Assembly: GCA_050084515.1 (NCBI GenBank)
Contig: CM114274.1
Span: 26,908,001 to 26,972,000, forward strand
Source of the DNA: Blasia pusilla
Taxonomy: Eukaryota > Marchantiophyta > Marchantiopsida > Blasiales
Direction: 5' to 3'
DNA length: 64,000 nucleotides
Shown here: positions 51,280 through 62,917 of the stretch, piece after piece
Layout of the letters: each line of letters opens with the position of its first letter
How positions within the stretch are numbered: the first letter of the stretch is position 1
Made by a program: the position numbers and the translations under genes
The notes under the pieces: model-generated
Told to the model about the DNA's origin: nothing
Seen by the model: only the letters and a program-made list of their open reading frames with translations
Databases searched by the model: none

Positions 51280-51633
51280 CTAACCGACGCTCCCGAGTCT
51301 CTTTGATTGTGCTTCTAAGATCTCGCTACCAATTCTTTGTTGGATGCCAACAACCGAGTCCGGTGTGCTTTCAGAGAATTTTCTTGATGATCGAGTGCGC
51401 TTTGGACCCGCTCTCTTCTTGAGAAGCTGCGTTCGATGGTAGACCAGGTGAAGGTGTTTTAGGTATGAAACAGATTCTTTGCATAATTCTTCATTCTCCA
51501 CTTCAAGGGTGTTACGTCTTGTTTCACCTTGCCCATCATCCGCATGCCCACGCCGAGGACCGAAGTCACACGAGTCATGTGCACTCGGACCATCCTGTCC
51601 TTTATCGTGAGCTGCGTCTTTCTTTGAGCACAC
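51280..51633 (-). other. Open frame of 117 codons, unknown
   Basis: A charged frame (ETRRNTLEVENEELCKESV, RKFSESTPDSVVGIQ) that might be coiled-coil-rich cargo. Adjacent minus sequence at 51.0-51.3 kb has similar heptad-like character broken by stops. I do not recognise it; it may be a second captured fragment or chance. Confidence 0.25.
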
Positions 51634-52561
51634 GGAGCTGCTCTTGAGTGTGCATTAACTCTCTTCGAGCTCAGATTCTACTACCTCACTCTCCCTTTCC
51701 TTCTCGGCAATGGCGGCGTGCATTTGCGCTCGCCCCAAAACACATGACATCAGCGCTATAGAATCATGTAAATCATTTTACCCTTTCAGAGCTATGTCCC
51801 TGTAAAGTCTGGAACGGGAGCGCTGGAGTGAGTGATAGATTGAAAAATGCGCCTAATTCTTGTCTATTCAGAGAAATATTAAGCGCCCAATTCTTGGGAA
51901 CTACTTCATCTTAAGCGTCCAAGTAGAACTACTTCATGCCGGAAAGATTGATTGGGATTTGTGTCCTCAAAAGTAGTCTACTCACCTCGTCTTCATGGCC
52001 CTTCACTCTATTACAAGTATTACTCAAGATTTCCACCAATTTCTCCTGAAACAAAAGTTAAAGATTCCAACGAGTCGCGGTGATTAAATGTAGAGCATTA
52101 AACTAGATATCTTGATGAAACCAACTCATTCTTTGAAGCGTAAAGCTCAATAGATAAACATGAATAATCAGTTCGAGTTATGTTTTACCAATTTCCAATC
52201 GGACAAAAGATCCCAACTAAGGAAAGGGGCACATAGATTATGTCTCGATTCAGTTCTCTTGTGCATTCATCAAAGACTGATTCGCTGGAAACATTTATTA
52301 GACGAGGGCCATGATGAAGTGTACATATCAAAGGACTGAGTCATTATCTGAATTTGGGTGTGTTACAATTGTCATTCAGGAATGTCGTTGGAAGCATTGG
52401 ACCGCATCGGTGAGGATTGTTAGTGATGATTGAGATCTCCATCGAGATAAGAACCAGGTTAGGTATACGTGCCTTATCATACTTGTCTTGACTTCACGTG
52501 AGTATGCATTCAGATGATAGCTCAGCCAGCCGTGGTTTATGGAATTCGTTCTTGAGGCAAG

Positions 52562-55500
52562 ATGTCATGGTTTTGGATGTGTTTGGAATGTTTCAGTTCA
52601 CAGTTTGCGGAATCTACTTCCAATCCCCTTAGAATGGATTTGAACCACCCAGTTAGAGTAAAGGCACATGATTCCAAGTTGTGGCAACGGGAAAGCACAC
52701 GTGCTAGTGTACTGGGTTGTAAAAGATTGCGGTGTCCGTGCAATGACTGTAAGGGTGGGTCTACGTTGTCCATCGGCAAGGTGGAAGCACATTTGAGAAA
52801 AATGGACGCTGGGCGCTTTGTCGAGTGCCGAAATCTAGGGATGGATGGGACTCTTCAGATGAGGAGTGGCTTATGCATGATCTTGCTGAAAAAAGAAGCC
52901 AAGAGGATAAGACAATGGAGTCAGCCCCCACCTTCCATGTGGATGGAAGGGAGAGATCTTCCATGGCAGATATAGACGAGCACATTGACGTTCATAAAAT
53001 GCTCAATGATATTTTCCAGAAATACGACCATATACACGAGGATGAAATCAAGAGACATCTCTCTCATCCGATGAATTACGTAACCGGGAATATCAAACGA
53101 AGAACCACTATTCAATCATGGAGATGAATATGAGGAGCTTTTTCAAGCTTGCAAACCCTTTGTTCCCTCAAAGCAAAAACATCTGCATTTTGGCTTTTGT
53201 CATGTTACTATTTAACATTCAAACCACCCATGGCGTCCCAAATGTAGCTATTGACGAATTTCTGAAACTCCTTTGTAAGTTGGTCCTACCAGCAGGGAAC
53301 TTGGTGCCACCGAGTTATTATGTAGCAAAAAAACTCATTGGTAAACTAGGCTTAGGTTACAAAAGATCCATGCGTGTCGGTGGATGTGTTTTATTTCGGG
53401 GTGATTTGGCTGAAGCTGAGATCTGTCCATTATGTGGGAAACCAAGGTTCCGGACAGTGGGTAGAATGTTGGTACCATGTAAGGTATTAAGGCATTTTCC
53501 TGTCATACCTCGGATGAGACGTATGTTTAGATGCAAGACGTTGTCTGAATTGTTAACATGGGCCCCCTTGAATCAGAGCAAGGATAGCTTAGTGAGACAT
53601 ACAGCTGATTGCAAGTCATGGCGCCACATGGACAACTTATATCCGGACTTTGCCGAGGAGAAGAGGAATTGCAGGTTTGGGCTAGCTTTGGACGGAGTGA
53701 ATCCATTTTCAGACAAGTCGAGTTCGTGGTCAACATGGCCCGTGCTTCTTGTTAATTATAACTTGCCTCCCTGGCTCCAGACAAAAAAATTCTTTGTGAT
53801 GCTCTCTTTGATCATACAAAGAAAGGAAAGTGTAAATGGGAAAAACATAGACACATACTTGCTTCCTCTAGTGGAAGAGTTCCAAGAAATGTGGAAAGGG
53901 GTTCAATTTCATGACGTCCGGAAGGTAGGCGGAAGTTGGAACTTCATGTTCAGGGCTACCTTACTATGGACCATAAATGATTACCCGGCATACTAAACTA
54001 TAGTCGGGCGAGCCATGGTGGAAAATTAGGATGTACTATATGCGGGCCTCGAGTGGATTCTGATTTTTCAAAGTCTTGTGGCAAGCCCATATACGGTTGT
54101 CATCGTCGATATCTCCCATTGAGCCATCCATGGAGGACCCGTAGGTATGGATCTCACTTCAACGGGAGTGCAGAACTTAGACCACGCGTGCCTAGACTAC
54201 TTTCCAGAGAGATTATTGGATGGGCAAATGAAAAACATGCATATGATGAGAGTGGGGGTCGAGAAGACGGCCCTACTAATCCCTACAAGAGAAGTGGGGT
54301 GAAAAGGCTGAGTATACTATATTCGTTGCCATATTGGCGAGTATCCTGCTCCTTCTCTGTATTATCCATTCTTTATGTTATGAAATAGTGGCTATAGAGG
54401 AGGATATCTTTTGTTTGATTTGATTGTGAATATTAGCTATCATGTTGAAGTTGTGAGATGTCCATGCTTCCTTGACGATACAATCAGAATTTGCTTATAC
54501 GCCATACGTTAGATGTAATGCACGTTGAGAAGAATATCGTTGAGAATCTAGTCAAGACCTTATTTGGAGTGAAAGATACTGTGAAAGTAAGGAGAGATCT
54601 GGAGGCCCGTGGGATTCGATCCCATTTGTGGTTGCAACCCCATCCTAGTAAACCCCAAGTTTTGCTTAAACCAGTTTCCGATTATTGTCTATCTCCCCAT
54701 GACTTGAACACTTTCCTTTCGAGGATTCAAAACTTGAAAGTGCCATCTGGATATTGTGGAGAACTCTCCAAGCATGTGGTTAATCGAAAATTGGGCAATA
54801 TGAAATCACATGATTACCATGTCTTCATTCAGCAAGTCCTTCCTTATTGCATCCGTGGTCTTTTGAAAGACCACGTGAGAATGGTGGTTATTAGATTATC
54901 CGGCATTTTTAGAATGGTGTGTACAAAGGTGTATGATCCAGCTTTATTTGACAAACTCTTGGAAGAGACTGCCATAACCCTTTGTCTATTTGAAATGCAC
55001 TTCCCTCCATCTTTCTTCGACGTGATGACACATTTGTTGATTCATGTCGAGAAGAGTTGGACATGTGTGGGCCAAGAGCATGTCGATGGATGTATCCAAT
55101 GGAGCGATATATGGGGTACATGAAGAAATATGTACGGTCTAAAGCTAGACCAGAGGGGGTGTATGGCGGAAGGGTATGTGAAGGACGAGGCATTAGGGTT
55201 TGTGACTCGAGTATATGAAAAGGTTTGAAGACGCATGGATGCGAGTGTGGGATGATGGGGAGGAAGAGGGGGTCGTTGGTGAGGAGCTAGAAGGTGCAAG
55301 CACTCCAGTTCGACTTTCGCGAGAAATGATCAACTTAGCACATCATTATGTGTTGCATAATACAGAGGTCATGGTTGATTGGCAAAGGTAAAACTCTCCA
55401 ATATATGCTTTTCAAGGTTATAGTTATGTGAATTACAGTTCGGACTCTCAAAGTGTATATTATTTTGGTATTGACACATTAAATACAAAAGAATGTACTA

Positions 55501-56153
55501 ATACCATTAACATTGTTATTGAACAGGAAATATCAGTCATGTTCGAGAGACATTCCTTTTCAAAAGTGGATTTGCCTTGCCATTACACAGGATGCAATTG
55601 AAAACTCAAAAGATCCTGATGCTCACCTACTATCGTTAGCTATACCTCCTAATAGTAGGGCATTGTCATTCAAGAGTATGAAAGCCTACGGAAACCACTT
55701 CAGGGTAGAAGGGCCAAGTGGTGCGACACCCTTCTCCACTTATGATAGTGGAATAGATGCAGTATTTGTTGATGAAAAAAGTTCCAACCAGAATTGTCTA
55801 TACTCATACGTTGGGGTGTTGGTTGATATTCTCTTACTTGATTATGGGGTTGTAGAACAACCCATAATACTAATCGAGGCGGTGGATTAAAGCAGATTGG
55901 GATTCAAGAGTAGGATCCATGAAATTAGATAAGGAGGGTTTTGTTGGCCAACTTGAGGTCATGCGAGCCATTAGATCACCAACCATTTGTTTTCCCATCA
56001 CAAGTGCAACAAGTGTTTTATGGAGATGCCGATGAGGGTGGAGGATGGAAAGTGGTAATGAGGAAGGAAGCTAGAGCTCGGAGAGTTTATTTTGATGACT
56101 TAGAGTCGCTAGATGGAGCTTGTAATGTTTTGCCCACCTTCCATGCCACATGA
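52562..56153 (+). pseudogene. CACTA TNPD-type transposase (Transposase_21 / DUF4218 / DUF4216), frameshifted
   Basis: The domains appear in the usual order but in shifting frames. An N-terminal transposase-associated zinc region (CPCNDCKGG, KVEAHLRKM) is at about 52.73-52.82 kb. Transposase_21 is at 53118-53996, with CPLCGKPRF-type ICPLCGKPRF, LALDGVNPFSDKSSSWSTWPV, LPPWLQTKKFFVMLSLII and NIDTYLLPLVEEFQEMW. A decayed CPxC/HRRYLPLSHPWR segment is at about 54.1 kb. DUF4218 is at 54491-55123, with HTLDVMHVEKNIVENLVKT, KSHDYHVFIQQVLPYCIRG and then shifted RWMYPMERYMGYMKKYVRSK. A DUF4216-like end is at 55513-56153, with YVGVLVDILLLDYG, PFVFPSQVQQVFYGD and GGWKVVMRKEARARR. At least four frame changes exist; introns may explain some. 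The protein would cut the CACTA ends. Confidence 0.9.
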
Positions 56154-57359
56154 ATGGAACCAGGGAATCTACCAGATGCAAGTACCTTAGGAGCTAGAGT
56201 CCTAAGTGATGCAGAGATGGAAACTGCTAGAGTGGATGTGCAACATGTGCCAATAATCCATGTATGCGATATGATAGAAGATGTTGATTCATACTCTAAT
56301 AACTCAGAATCAGATTAGATTAATTCATAGTTGTTTCTTTGGTACTCATCATTGTGTTTTTTTTTTTGTATGATTCAAATAATTGACTTTTGTTACGAGG
56401 ATGTAAGTGAATTCTGGTGTTGTTGGGCATAATGGAATGAAACTCTACGGCAACAAGTAGAACTCTCGAATTGCCGTCAAGTTAGGTGTTATTCTTGCTA
56501 ACTTGTCGTCTACAGAGGGAGGGAGGCGCTTGGAACGGTGTACTGATATGATCGAAGAGAACGTGGAATCCAATCGAGTTCATCTTGGGATGGTATAGAT
56601 AATGTTCAACAAAGTCCTAATCCATACGAAGAAGAAAGGAATCGAGAGTGAAAGAGAAAAGGCCAAAGAGGCGGAGTTGTTTGGTGGGTTGAAGGATTGG
56701 TAAGTATGATCTTGGATAATCTTTTTCTTTTGCTTTATTTGGTCAAGTGTATCATGTTCATATAGTGGTTGTACATTAGAAAATATGACAGAATTTGTGT
56801 GATCATATTTTGAAGGTTTGTTGCTCCAAGGGTTGTGAAGGAGCGCAAGCCTTTGCCATTTTGGAATCCTTCCCTTCCACAAAGACGCAACTTACGGTTG
56901 GAGGAGAAGGCCACTAACCAAAGTGTAATTCCCGAGGAGATTCGAAAAGATTGTTCAGATAGTGATTCCAAAGACCCCTATTATAATCCACTCCTAGAGA
57001 TGGACTTCTTGGGGACTGAAGAGGATGACGACTTGTGACTGGAGGATGGGAGGGTACTTTCTCTTCACATCTTGTTGTTTTGCTACTCTCTTCAGATTTC
57101 AGAATTATGACGACTGTGTTAACTCACAACGAAATGTCTGTTTTGAAGGAGCGTCCAATCGAACCATCCAAACAAGGAAGTGTACGAAATTCCACCAATA
57201 CAAACGATGCGGTAATGTAATTGTACACATGGAGGAATATTCAACTATCTCTACATGTATGATTGGTATGTAATAAATTGAGTGGTAGAAGCCTGTCATT
57301 ATGACTTCACTAATCTTTGCTCATCAAATGGTCTCTAGTTTAGTTTATTCACCCATTTA

Positions 57360-60300
57360 CTTGCATGTGCAGCCCATGGATGGAACTCCATCACAACCCA
57401 TAATGCCTTCGCAAGCATATCCCCTCATCCACCCCCATGGGCACAAAGCCAGATGCCGTGGTGGGTACCAATGATGATGCAATCACCGATGGGTTATGGA
57501 AGTCAATTTCAGCCACCATGGATCAATGGAGCTCAATCATCCATGAACATCCCACCCCCATGGGTAAGCAGGCTTACTATTATGTTCTTTCTTGTTTTGC
57601 ACATGGGAATTCAATTAATTGGAAGTCTAACTAGTTAATTGTATTTCTTTTGTGGACACAAGGGACATGGGCCATCCCAACCGCTGCCCCCAACACCATT
57701 GGTACCTCCATTGGCCAACGGGAATACGGATGATGAATTATACCGTAGTAGGTCTTAATCTTGCACAACACCAAGCCCATCAGAAAATTTGACCCCGCAA
57801 GCAGGTGCATCTAAAGGTGACTTCTCACTTGGTTCCAAGTTTGCAAATTTATACTAAAATAGGTTGTTGTATTATGAAAGGTGTGAAACTGTTACTAGTA
57901 TAAGTTGGTCTTATAGTTAATATAGTTCAACATAATTATGATTTGGTGAGTTTATAATTGTCGGCCCTACATTTTTTATATCTGAGAATTGGGATGGTGG
58001 TATATTTGTAGGAGAGCGGCAGAGTCGCACAAAGCGTGATTTGTGGACTCGTGATGTCTCCATTAGGAAGGAGCAAAACTTAAAACCTAGATGTGAGCTC
58101 ATGCCAAATGGTATTCCGTCGCCTAGAGTTCCTGGTTATGAGCCTTGGCTGAATGAATTGAAGGTATGGGTGATGAGGTACTTGGACTTATCATGTATTG
58201 AGATTGGTAAACAGAATTCTATCAGCATGGCTGTTGTTCAGAATCATATCCTTGAGGCATACACATATGTGGGTGCATCATCTCTTTCGCTTGATTTCAT
58301 GAAGAAAAAAATAGCACAACTATTGAAAACCGAGCGATCCAATGTCAATAACTATTGGACATTACATGGGGCTCATCGAGCAGTCCCATGTCACCCTGAT
58401 ACCAATGAGGAGTCATGGAATCGATTAGTAGATTATTGGCTCTTCGAGGAAGACAAAATGAAGGCAGAAAAGATGGCTCAAGCAAGGGCCAAGGTCCAGA
58501 CTTTAAATTTCTCCGGCCGTGCAGGTTTAGATGGACTTGATGTAATTCATCTTGGCATTCCCTAGTTTTCTTGCTAAAGTTATATAATGGTAGAAAACTT
58601 CCATTATTGCTTCATTTCCATATTTGCAATGAACCCTTTCACATGCATGAATTTCATAATTTATGTATTTAAGGAGCATGTGCAGGTGCAACAACGTACC
58701 TCAAAGGAGTCCTTGGGCACGGGGCTAGAATATACGGAGAGAAGCGAGTTGCCTAAGCAACCAGGTTTCACACAATTGAGTTCATCGGTAAATGTAAATG
58801 CTTAACTCTTTTCTTACCCGTTGGCTTGACATAGCTAGTATTATGACCTTCATCTGATTGGGTCATGGAGTTAATATCATATCCTTAATCATGTTGAATT
58901 ATGGTGTTAGTATCATGATTGTATCTAAGTGTGTAATTGCAAAACCATATTTTTTTGGTACCTAATTGATCGTTGGATTATATATGCAGAGTGTGGAATC
59001 TAGAGTCACTATTCAATTGGAAGAAGTGGAAAAGAAGTGGAGCGCAGATTTGGATGATGTGAAGTTGCAGATGGAACGGCAAAACAAGGCATTAAGTGTA
59101 CTCATGGAAATGGTGTCCAAACTTACTTCAAAGGATGTGTCTTCAACACCACACCAGATTTCTAGTTCCCCGCCATCCAATTCTCAACCATATGCAACAA
59201 CAGATGAGAAACTCACATCAGGTAGCCCATTCTCATTCTTCCGCCTTGGTTTTCAATGGTTATAACTACTTGTCCTTTCCAGCATGAGCATTTCACAACT
59301 GACTTTCTTTGTTTTGAGTAACTTACGATCAAGTGTTGAACCTATACCAACGTCTACAACCGGAAAATTAGGGAAGAGGAAGATCTCCACACAAAAAGAG
59401 GCAATGCCAACTACACAATCTGGTGGTAAGTAGAGAGTTTAGCTTCACTACATGTAGGGTCGTATAATATAATTACTTGTTGAAGTGAAGAATCTGGTTT
59501 TACAATTCATTTCTCAATACTTGGGTTGTTTGTTGAAGTGCCAGAACGGAGCAACAAAAGGAGAAGTTCCACAGAAAGTGCAGACGGTGATACTCGAATC
59601 ACTCGTAAGTATGTCATCCTTGGCATAATGAATTTATCTGTGGCATAGTTTTCAAACTATCCACGAAACAAAACTCATTTCTTCCTACAACCTTCAATGG
59701 ACTTTGTCGTGCATAATGTGCAGAAAACGTGAGTATGGATAGCCAAGCCAAATCATCACCATCCAAAAGACAGAAGTCTAGGCTACAATCTGATGGTTTG
59801 AATGAGCAGGAAAGTGAAATCACATCAGGCCCGTCTAAGAAAATAACTAAGGTAATTTATCTCATCTATAATGGCCTCTTCTATTCAAGGTTTATATGAC
59901 GACACTGATAATTCTTGTTGTGGACACTCAAATGGTCGTCTAGGACTTGTGAACTTTTCACGTCATCTTCCGAAATGGGGATGGTGCTTTCAAACAGGTA
60001 TATCATAGCAGTTTTTTATTTTCAGATTAATGGTGCAAATGCATGTGGAAAGAATTTGAATTGGTACTAACTAAATGCCTGTGTATTTTTTTAGCTACGA
60101 ATTGGTGATCACGTATTACTCACCAAGCCAAAGTTGAGTAGGATGGTGCTTGAGTCAGGAGTTATATCAGGTTTTGGTGGGAGAGACAAGTTCCATGCCA
60201 AAGACATCCCCTTAGGCGTGGTGAGGGTTGATCTAAACGAGGTGTTCGAACCGAACATGCTTTGTGGATGCCGAATTTGATAGACGAACCCACAGAAACA

Positions 60301-60370
60301 TTTGGTGATGCTCTTGGTTCAAGCATGCTCGGCCGAGAGATGCATATGAGAAAGATGAATCAATAGAATA
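57360..60370 (+). pseudogene. CACTA second gene (TNPA-like / Transposase_24-like), multi-exon
   Basis: Exon-like blocks on + follow the transposase. A Pro/Met-rich block is at about 57.37-57.75 kb. 58012-58565 reads RQSRTKRDLWTRDVS and LMPNGIPSPRVPGYEPW, then ESWNRLVDYWLFEEDKMK and KMAQARAKVQTLNFSG, the W-x-x-L-x-DYW region typical of plant En/Spm second ORFs. A coiled coil is at 58984-59220 (SVESRVTIQLEEVEKKW, VKLQMERQNKALSVL). A block near 59,340-59,850 is Lys/Ser-rich. A last block at about 60,095-60,365 reads LRIGDHVLLTKPKLSRM, GVVRVDLNEVFEPNML and DEPTETFGDALGSSML, matching the end of such proteins. TNPA-type proteins bind subterminal repeats. Splice sites were not all resolved and at least one frameshift is likely near 60,260. 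Confidence 0.65.
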
Positions 60371-60779
60371 GTCTTTTCTTTTGGCACCCAACTATCTAAG
60401 GTGCAATAACTTTGTTTTCATGGATGACATAATCTCTCTTGCTCTTTCAAGATGAGATCATAAACCCTATTATATTTGATATTTGTATTTTTATCTATTT
60501 TTGAATGATAACCCCATGTAATAATGATTAATTTTGTAATTTGGTGTATGGAAGCTACTCTTAAGTGACATTCCATCCTCAAAATCTGTTTTCAAAAGAG
60601 GATTTCAATAATTCAGATCCATTCATTCTTGCACCGTTCAAAAGACATAATAAATATTCCAAAATATCAAAAATTTATATTCCCACTAGTCATATCAATA
60701 TAACTTGCACAAGATACTCTTCAAAAACTAAAGTAGTAAGCTTCAAGTTCTCTCTAGTCATAATTGTATGACTCATGCA

Positions 60780-61406
60780 TTCTGTTGCAATGGCTATATA
60801 ATTTCGCTACTCATATAGTCATATCTTCACGACTAAACCGGTTGTGTCCTCTTTTATAGTAGTCATGTAACTCTACTCTTCTAGTCATAGTACATGACTA
60901 CATGAGTCCATACCAACATTTCAATAAAATAAAATGACTACATGAGTTGCCAACTATAACTCAATGGAGTATACTTGGTGCATTTTGATAGGATATCCTG
61001 AAATTTTGCACACCAACCATGACTAAAGGAGTTGTTGGTGGTAACTAGAAAAATATACACATATGACTAGACGAGTCGTACTCAAGTCCACATCATCAGT
61101 GACATGTCACATCAATAGTCCATGTCATCAGTGACACATCACACTAAATAGTCCATGTCATTGATGATGTGTCATTATTCCACGTCATCGAAAGTGACGC
61201 GTGTTAGTCATGGCCTCATGACTACACCCTCTAGTCATATACCAACCTCCACCTAAGCTGACCATCCTAGTTAGCCTAGTCGCCAAACAAATATGACTTG
61301 GCTTTTGTGTCTAAAGTAGTCGTTAGTCATTGTTAGTCGTGGTATGTAAAATATGACTCATATGAGTCATATAACCTAGTCATAAAACCAGGGATTTCTT
61401 CTAGTG
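60780..61406. repeat. CACTA right subterminal and terminal repeats
   Basis: ATGACTA(C)ATGAGT, TAGTCAT and CATGAC motifs recur more than fifteen times over about 600 bp. A local array of GTCCATGTCATCAGTGACA-type units sits at 61,085-61,205. The right TIR ends at 61406. The motif matches the left subterminal region, supporting a single element. Confidence 0.85.
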
Positions 61407-61409
61407 CAA

Positions 61410-61811
61410 CTAGCCCTAAAACCAGCTCTGAGGTCTGGTGGGACTTGCCTCCCGCGAATCCTACCCTAATGGGTTCATCCGCCTAGTGGTTGGCAATCCC
61501 AATGTCTTCACGATTCTCGGGCTTAAGAATGAGTGCGAAGCACCTGTATCAATGAGCAACATCACATCGTGATTAGAAATCTTGGATCCTAGGTAAACCA
61601 AATTGGTCGTTATTTTGGTGACTTGGAGAGATGTATCTAGGTTTCCCGCCGATAACTGCTTAGCAGCAAACGCAATCATACTCGGTTTACTAACCTTGGG
61701 CTTCACACATTCCTTAGCCATATGCCTGGGTTTGCCACAATTGTAGCAAATCACTTTGGCGTTTGCTGACTTTGGGAACGGCGGCCCTCTTGGCTTCGCG
61801 TTGAGTTCCAC
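61410..61811 (-). pseudogene. Gag zinc knuckle and aspartic protease N-terminal half
   Basis: The minus frame reads ICYNCGKPRHMAKECVKP, a CCHC knuckle (C-x2-C-x4-H-x4-C). Later it reads MLLIDTGASHSFLSPRIVKTL, the retropepsin active site DTGAS. After a stop near 61,460, the reading continues in another frame to the CACTA right end, and the protease is completed at 44.44-44.56 kb. So the CACTA element split the protease gene. Confidence 0.88.
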
Positions 61812-61955
61812 TCATTTTGCTGTTGGGGCAAGAGACCCTCCGTGGTCACGCTCACCCCCATTCCAAACCCTCTTGGACGTCCCTTTGTTTTTCGGTAACT
61901 TGGAAAAACTTTTCGGCTCAGAGGGTTTTTGGTTTTGGACTTCATCGTCCCCTAT

Positions 61956-62504
61956 CTACTCCGCTAGCCTGAAAAGCTCCGCGCACATCTCTCGAATGTG
62001 AGGCATACAAAAGAGGGGCTTTTTGGCGCTCCGTTTGAGTCCACTTAAGAAGATCACCTTCTTTGTAAACTCATCCATGGAAAGTGAGCTCATGTGTGCA
62101 CTGAACTCTCGCACATAAGCGCAAAGGGATCCGCTTTGACGCAATCTCATAAACTCCATGCCATCGCGATACTCCTGATATTCCGGAGTGAATCGGTTAC
62201 CAATCAACCCCTTGAAATCTCCCCAACTCAAAGTTCTTCCACGGCCCAGATGTTCTTTACGGTGAGTTTTCCACCAGTGGAGAGCATGATCCTTCAGAAA
62301 TGTGACTGCTATAGTTACCTTGTCTTGCTCATCTGCCTTTTGCCCTTCGAAAGAAAGTTTGAGTTCCGTTAGAAACTCGCTCACTTTCCGATAACGCCCC
62401 ATTCCTATGAATGGCGTTGGAAAATTTGTCTTACAAGGCTTCTTGCCGGAACTAGAGGCTCCATTTGACTTGAGTTCTACAATCACCTTGCTTTGTTCGG
62501 CCAT
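61956..62504 (-). pseudogene. Retrotransposon gag domain
   Basis: The 182-residue frame has FIGMGRYRKVSEFLTELKL, VTFLKDHALHWWKTH, LSWGDFKGLIGNRFTPEYQE and MRLRQSGSLCAYVREFSAH, the classic Retrotrans_gag pattern (ALHWW, RF, L-x-Q-x-G-S-V). It ends in a frame change before the zinc knuckle frame. It reads directly on from the frame at 62505-62762 after a single stop. Confidence 0.88.
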
Positions 62505-62762
62505 CTAGTCCGCCATCACCTTCATCAAATCCATCATTTGGATATAAAAGGCCGGGTTATTTGAGTTTGGATCCGAAGGCCCCGCGAAAAGATTTGCGTT
62601 TGGAACATCCTCATGTCTAATGTCGATCCCCGGTCCCTTCATCTTACCCAAATCCTCCATGCTAAATGCAAAGTAGCTCCTATAACTCCTAACGAACTGA
62701 TGTATCCGGCGCCGCTCTCCTCTTGTCAACTTAGGGCCCATATCTGGCTCCCAAGTCTCCAT
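62505..62762 (-). pseudogene. Chimeric frame: pre-RT segment joined to gag N-terminus
   Basis: The first part (TRGERRRIHQFVRSYRSYF, then AFSMEDLGKMKGPG and IDIRHEDVPN) resembles the segment just before RT in Ty3/gypsy pol (the exposed F-A-x-S-x-x-DL-G and I-x-H motifs). Without a stop it becomes NNPAFYIQMMDLMKVMAD, a gag N-terminus that leads into the next frame. The natural continuation of the pre-RT part is at 44,440 (IFQRSYRYSDM). So a gag-protease block seems to sit inside the RT region of a methyltransferase-type element. The join is near 62,600. This is my interpretation; an unusual native gene order is the alternative. Confidence 0.5.
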
Positions 62763-62917
62763 CGTGACTACGGTAGGACTCTCCGGCGCGGGTATCGGTG
62801 GTTGCTATGGTGCAACCCCGTCTCGAACAACAACACTCGGCCGCTCTCCTGCAGCCAACTGCAAACTCTGATCTCCTCCACATGGAGTGTCCAGAACCAT
62901 GCTCGATGTTGTGGCTA